Origin: Poriferisodalis sp963663635
GTDB lineage: Bacteria; Actinomycetota; Acidimicrobiia; Acidimicrobiales; Poriferisodalaceae
DNA: 64,000 nucleotides
Direction of reading: 5' to 3'
Assembly: GCA_963663635.2 (NCBI GenBank)
Contig: CAXXMY010000005.1
Location: 1-64,000 of the forward strand
This document shows, in pieces, positions 60,551 through 64,000 of this stretch (the stretch's first letter is position 1; every line of letters starts with the position of its first letter). A program made the position numbers and the translations under genes. Below the pieces are notes generated by a model. It saw nothing but the letters and a program-made list of their open reading frames with translations, was not told where the DNA came from and searched no databases.

Positions 60551-61930
60551 ATGAGCAACGGCTCTGACGCAGTCGATGAGATCCGCAGCCGGGCCGAGGC
60601 CGACGGCGTGGAGTTCATCTACGCCATGTTCGTGGAGATGCACGGAAAACCGTGCGCCAAGCTGGTGCCGGTCAGCGCCCTCGAGGGGCTGATGAGCGAC
60701 GGGGCCGGCTTCGCAGGCTTCGCGGCAGGCCCGATGGGCCAGGACCCTTCCAGCCCCGACATCCTGGCCTTGCCGGACCCGGCGTCGTACACGCAATTGC
60801 CATGGCAGCCGAACGTGGCGGCGATGCAGTGCGACCCTACGGTCGAGGGCGAACTGTGGCCGTATGCGCCCCGGGTGATCCTGCGCCGGGCGCTGGAAGC
60901 GTTGGCCGAGCGCAACCTCGTGCTCAAGTGCGGCGTGGAGGCCGAGTACTCGCTGGTGGTGCGCAACGACGACGGTTCGATCTCAGTGGCCGACGAACGC
61001 GACAACATGGCGCTGCCGTGCTACGACGCCAAGGGCCTGACCCGGATGCTGCCGCACCTGGTTGCGGTGTCGAAGAACCTCGACGCCATGGGCTGGGGCA
61101 ACTACGCCAACGATCACGAGGACGCCAACGGCCAGTACGAGCAGAACTGGCTGTATTCCGACGCGCTCACCACGGCTGACCGGCTGATCCTGTTCCGGCT
61201 GATGGTGCACACCTTGGCTCAGCGCGACGGCCGTTACGCCACGTTCATGCCCAAGCCCTTCTCGGACAAGACCGGCAACGGGCTCCATACCCACCTCAGC
61301 CTGTGGAGCGCCGACACCGACGAACCGCTGTTCATCGGCGGGGGCGGCGGTGGGCCCGACACCAAAGGGCTGGGCCTGAGCGACCTCGCCTACAAGTTCG
61401 TGGGAGGGATCATCCACCACGCTCGCTCGCTGGTGGCAGTGGTCTGCCCCATTGTCAACTCCTACAAGCGCATGGGGGTGGGCGCGCCGACATCGGGAGC
61501 CACTTGGGCACCGGCGTACGCGGCCTACGGCGGCAACAACCGCACGCAGATGATCCGAATCCCTGAGCCCGACCGGATCGAGCTACGGCTGGGCGACGGC
61601 GCCGCCAACCCGTACCTGATGTTCGCGACCTACTTGGCCTGTGGACTCGACGGCATCGACAACGACATCGACCCGGGCGAACCCAACACCGACAACCTGC
61701 ATGCCCTGTCTGCGGTCGAGGTTGCGGCCAAGGGCATCCGGTCGCTGCCGCCCACGCTGCTGCACGCCGCGGAGCAGCTCGCTACCTGCGATGTCATCGG
61801 TGCGGGACTGGGCGACACCGCCGAAGGCCCCTACCGCGACTACTTCGTGAAGGTGAAGCGGGAAGAGTTCCTGGCCCACCACCACGAAGTCACCGCCGGA
61901 GAGATCGACCAGTACCTCACGCTGTTCTGA
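60551..61930 (+). CDS. Glutamine-synthetase family protein, GlnT/GMAS type
   Basis: A 459-residue ligase. FVEMHGKPCAKLVPV at the start, WGNYANDHEDANGQYEQNW (metal-binding acid residues), FMPKPFSDKTGNGLHTHLSL (catalytic flap His) and ELRLGDGAANPYL are characteristic of the type III/GlnT branch, which includes gamma-glutamylmethylamide synthetase. A strong aggggggaa box precedes the ATG. It is divergent from the split glutamate-synthase-like genes 0.85 kb away, a gene partnership known from methylamine-using bacteria (gmaS-mgsABC) and from rhizobial glnT-glx. True glutamine synthesis is an alternative. Confidence 0.87.
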   Translation: MSNGSDAVDEIRSRAEADGVEFIYAMFVEMHGKPCAKLVPVSALEGLMSDGAGFAGFAAGPMGQDPSSPDILALPDPASYTQLPWQPNVAAMQCDPTVEGELWPYAPRVILRRALEALAERNLVLKCGVEAEYSLVVRNDDGSISVADERDNMALPCYDAKGLTRMLPHLVAVSKNLDAMGWGNYANDHEDANGQYEQNWLYSDALTTADRLILFRLMVHTLAQRDGRYATFMPKPFSDKTGNGLHTHLSLWSADTDEPLFIGGGGGGPDTKGLGLSDLAYKFVGGIIHHARSLVAVVCPIVNSYKRMGVGAPTSGATWAPAYAAYGGNNRTQMIRIPEPDRIELRLGDGAANPYLMFATYLACGLDGIDNDIDPGEPNTDNLHALSAVEVAAKGIRSLPPTLLHAAEQLATCDVIGAGLGDTAEGPYRDYFVKVKREEFLAHHHEVTAGEIDQYLTLF

Positions 61931-61954
61931 CGCTGGTGCCCGCAGATGCCGACG

Positions 61955-62016
61955 CTGGATCGGACTGCTGGATCGGGCTGTCTGGATCGGGCGTCTGGAT
62001 CGGACTGCTGGATCGG
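61955..62016. repeat. 13-bp tandem repeat
   Basis: Five copies of ctggatcgg start at 61955, 61968, 61982, 61995 and 62008 in the gap between the synthetase and cupin genes. The period is 13-14 bp, with small differences between units. Confidence 0.88.
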
Positions 62017-62094
62017 ACTGGGCCCGTTGTGGTGGCAACACTGCGGTAGTCGAGTTGCCTACGATGCGCGTAGGGAGAGCCGCAGGGGGCAGCC

Positions 62095-62712
62095 ATGAGC
62101 GCACCGGATGCAGTCGCCGCTCGAGGAGCCGAGCGTGCCGCGGCGGTGGCGGACGCGATGGACGACATCGCCAAGATCGATGCACATGGTCGTGAGCACG
62201 GCGGCATCGACCGGGCCGGCATCGCACACATCAAGGAACGTCTGCTGGAGCTGGCTGAGCACGAGAACCTGTTTCCCATCGAGGACTTTCCGCCGCCCGA
62301 CGGCGAGCGGGGCTCGTGCAACTACCGAATCGCCCAAAACGACGACGGCACGCTGGCGCTGTATGTCCAAAGCGTCGGGGCCAGCACGTCGGCGCCCCCG
62401 CACGAGCACACCACCTGGGCAGTCATCGTGGGCATGCGCGGCCAGGAGCTGAACCGCTTCTACGACTGCTGCGCCGACGAGGGTGAGCCGCACGTCGAGC
62501 GTGAGGAAATGGTCGAGCGCGGTGCCGGAGTCGCGATGCTCGGTCACGACGTGCACTCGATCCACATCGAGGGCACATCGACCAACTTCCACTGCTATGG
62601 GCTGGCAATGGAGCAGATGACGGGCCGCCGCTACTGGAACGCTGACGAAGGCGAGTGGCGAATCTTCTCGGACGTGACCAGCGTCGTCGAAGCGCGCTAC
62701 GACGCCGCCTGA
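62095..62712 (+). CDS. Cysteine-dioxygenase-like cupin protein
   Basis: A 205-residue cupin. STSAPPHEHTTWAVIVGMRG carries the first metal-binding HxH and DVHSIHIEGTSTNFHCYGLA the later His residues; this resembles cysteine dioxygenase and 3-mercaptopropionate dioxygenase relatives. Such enzymes oxidise thiols to sulfinic acids. The rhodanese gene 16 bp downstream on the same strand supports a role in sulfur metabolism. Exact substrate unknown. Confidence 0.78.
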   Translation: MSAPDAVAARGAERAAAVADAMDDIAKIDAHGREHGGIDRAGIAHIKERLLELAEHENLFPIEDFPPPDGERGSCNYRIAQNDDGTLALYVQSVGASTSAPPHEHTTWAVIVGMRGQELNRFYDCCADEGEPHVEREEMVERGAGVAMLGHDVHSIHIEGTSTNFHCYGLAMEQMTGRRYWNADEGEWRIFSDVTSVVEARYDAA

Positions 62713-62728
62713 TCCGCGAACGCATTCA

Positions 62729-64000
62729 ATGGCCGAGGTTCAGAGCATCTCTGCCGCCGATCTGACGGCGGCGCACCGTCGCCTGCTTGAAGGCGAGCCG
62801 GGCGATAGTCTCCTGTTTGAAGGCGAGCAGGGTGAGCTTGCGCTGGTCGACGCGCGAGAACCTGCCGACTTCACGCGCCGACACCTGCTGTATGCGGCGA
62901 ACCTCCCGCCGAGCCACGTCGGACTCGAGTCCGCCAGTCGCATTCCGCGCCTGTCAACACCCGTCGTCGTCTGCGACGACGGCGGGGGAGAAGCGGAAGC
63001 TGTGGCGCTGGAGCTGACGGTGCTCGGCTACACCGACACCGCCGTGCTCGAAGGCGGAATCGATGCGTGGGCCGCAGCAGGCGGCGAGCTGTACTCGGGG
63101 ATCAACGTGCCCTCGAAGCTGTTCGGCGAGCTGGTCGAGTCCCGTTTCCAAACACCGCACGTCACCGCCGACGAGCTGGCGGGCTGGCTGGCCGACGGCC
63201 GCAACCTGGTGGTGCTCGATTCGCGCACCCGCCGTGAGTTCAACCGTATGTCCATACCAACCGGCCGCGCGTGTCCTGGGGGCGAGCTGGTCCGCCGGGT
63301 GCAGGATCTCGTTGACGACTCAACGACAGTGGTCGTCAACTGCGCCGGTCGCACTCGCAGCATCATGGGTGCCCAGTCGCTGCGGTCGGCGGGGTTGGCC
63401 AACCAAGTGTACGCCCTCAAAGACGGCACGATGGGCTGGGAGCTGGCCGGTCTGCAGCTTGATCACGGCCGCGACGAACAGGCCCCCGAGCCGACCCCCG
63501 CCGGAAGAGCGCAAGCCGCTGCGGCCGCCCGCGCGGTCGCCGAGCGATGCAACGTCAGAACCATTGACAGCGAGCAACTCGACGGCTGGCTCGCCGCAGC
63601 CGACCAGCGCACGACGTACCTCATGGACGTGCGCACGCCCGAGCAGTACGCGCAGGGCCACTTGCGGGGCGCCGCGTGCGCGCCGGGCGGCCAGCTCGTG
63701 CAGGCCACCGACGAATATCTCGTCACGCGCGGTTCCCGTGTCGTGCTGGCCGACGAGGACGGAATCGGCGCCACGATGTCGGCGTCGTGGCTGATCCAGA
63801 TGGGCTGGGATGCCTGGGTGCTCGAGCCCGGCTGGCTCAACAGCAGCGATCTGATGGTCGGCGGTGATGAGACCGCTGAGACGGCCCGCCGATCACGTCA
63901 GCCAGCGCTGCCCTACGACCCCACCGACGCAGAGGTGGCCAAGGCCGCGATGCAGGCCTACCTCGACTGGGAAGTTGCCCTGCCCGACCAGTACGCCCGC
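62729..64000 (+). CDS. Multi-domain rhodanese protein (partial, runs off the window)
   Basis: Open from ATG 62729 to the last base (424 codons seen) and so truncated by the window. Three rhodanese-like domains are visible: about 1-130, 138-245 and 270-385. The second has a normal active-site loop NCAGRTRS with Cys; the first has VVCDDGGGEAEA, also with Cys; the third has VVLADEDGIGATMSA, lacking Cys, so it is probably inactive. Multi-rhodanese proteins next to thiol dioxygenases suggest persulfide or sulfur-atom transfer. The C-terminus lies beyond the window. Confidence 0.85.
   Translation, partial: MAEVQSISAADLTAAHRRLLEGEPGDSLLFEGEQGELALVDAREPADFTRRHLLYAANLPPSHVGLESASRIPRLSTPVVVCDDGGGEAEAVALELTVLGYTDTAVLEGGIDAWAAAGGELYSGINVPSKLFGELVESRFQTPHVTADELAGWLADGRNLVVLDSRTRREFNRMSIPTGRACPGGELVRRVQDLVDDSTTVVVNCAGRTRSIMGAQSLRSAGLANQVYALKDGTMGWELAGLQLDHGRDEQAPEPTPAGRAQAAAAARAVAERCNVRTIDSEQLDGWLAAADQRTTYLMDVRTPEQYAQGHLRGAACAPGGQLVQATDEYLVTRGSRVVLADEDGIGATMSASWLIQMGWDAWVLEPGWLNSSDLMVGGDETAETARRSRQPALPYDPTDAEVAKAAMQAYLDWEVALPDQYAR

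Overview
The window is high-GC DNA with tightly packed genes, many GTG/TTG starts and stop/start overlaps. Gene content points to an actinobacterium, most plausibly class Acidimicrobiia: a menaquinone-type chain with a nuo operon, a geranylgeranyl-reductase-family flavoprotein beside it, a split cytochrome b, a DUF222/HNH gene, and PhyH, DUF1330 and SRPBCC genes. The class is inferred from gene content; no rRNA or marker gene is present to settle it.

Layout. 1-1600: the 3' end of an unknown gene with a strong hairpin, then a minus-strand AAA/DUF4143 ATPase. 1637-9563: respiratory genes. These are a geranylgeranyl-reductase-family flavoprotein and a membrane cytochrome c (both minus), then a plus-strand run of a small membrane protein, a 2x[4Fe-4S] ferredoxin, cytochrome b6-like PetB, subunit-IV-like PetD, Rieske, a diheme cytochrome c and a membrane protein. 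9679-25307: a complete 14-gene nuoABCDEFGHIJKLMN operon. 25393-28090: toxin-antitoxin island with VapBC, a PfkB sugar kinase, and a small-toxin/HTH-antitoxin pair whose antitoxin is interrupted by a 228-bp insert. 28382-39277: a second nuo operon, ABCDHIJKLMN without EFG, followed by a MidA/NDUFAF7-type methyltransferase.

40411-43500: repeats, a frameshifted DUF222/HNH gene and an RHH/PIN toxin-antitoxin pair. 43587-50469: acetyl-CoA synthetase, HAD-like phosphatase, an AAA ATPase with a decayed DUF3226/TOPRIM-like partner, an NAD-dependent epimerase, HtpX and YajQ. 50524-52827: tRNA-Tyr with a 5'-half duplicate upstream, then gene debris, scrambled repeats and a frameshifted heptad-repeat coiled-coil gene. 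52828-56596: PhyH oxygenase, DUF1330, a frameshifted membrane protein, SRPBCC and a frameshifted enoyl-CoA hydratase. 56648-64000: a three-subunit glutamate-synthase-like set (MgsABC/GlxBCD type), a zeta-kinase relic, a GlnT/GMAS-type glutamine synthetase, a cysteine-dioxygenase-like cupin and a multi-rhodanese protein running off the end.

Function. Genes 1637-39277 form the quinone part of a respiratory chain. NADH (operon 1) and another donor, perhaps ferredoxin (operon 2), feed quinone. The b6-like bc complex passes electrons to membrane-bound cytochromes c. No terminal oxidase is in the window. The glutamate-synthase-like set and the GMAS-like enzyme suggest N-methylglutamate (methylamine) metabolism, but the dehydrogenase subunits are absent here.

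Two general features stand out. Short in-frame tandem duplications occur near termini or in loops of at least ten nuo genes. Frameshifts are frequent in the accessory genes after 40 kb; they may be real decay or residual sequence error, and raw reads would decide.
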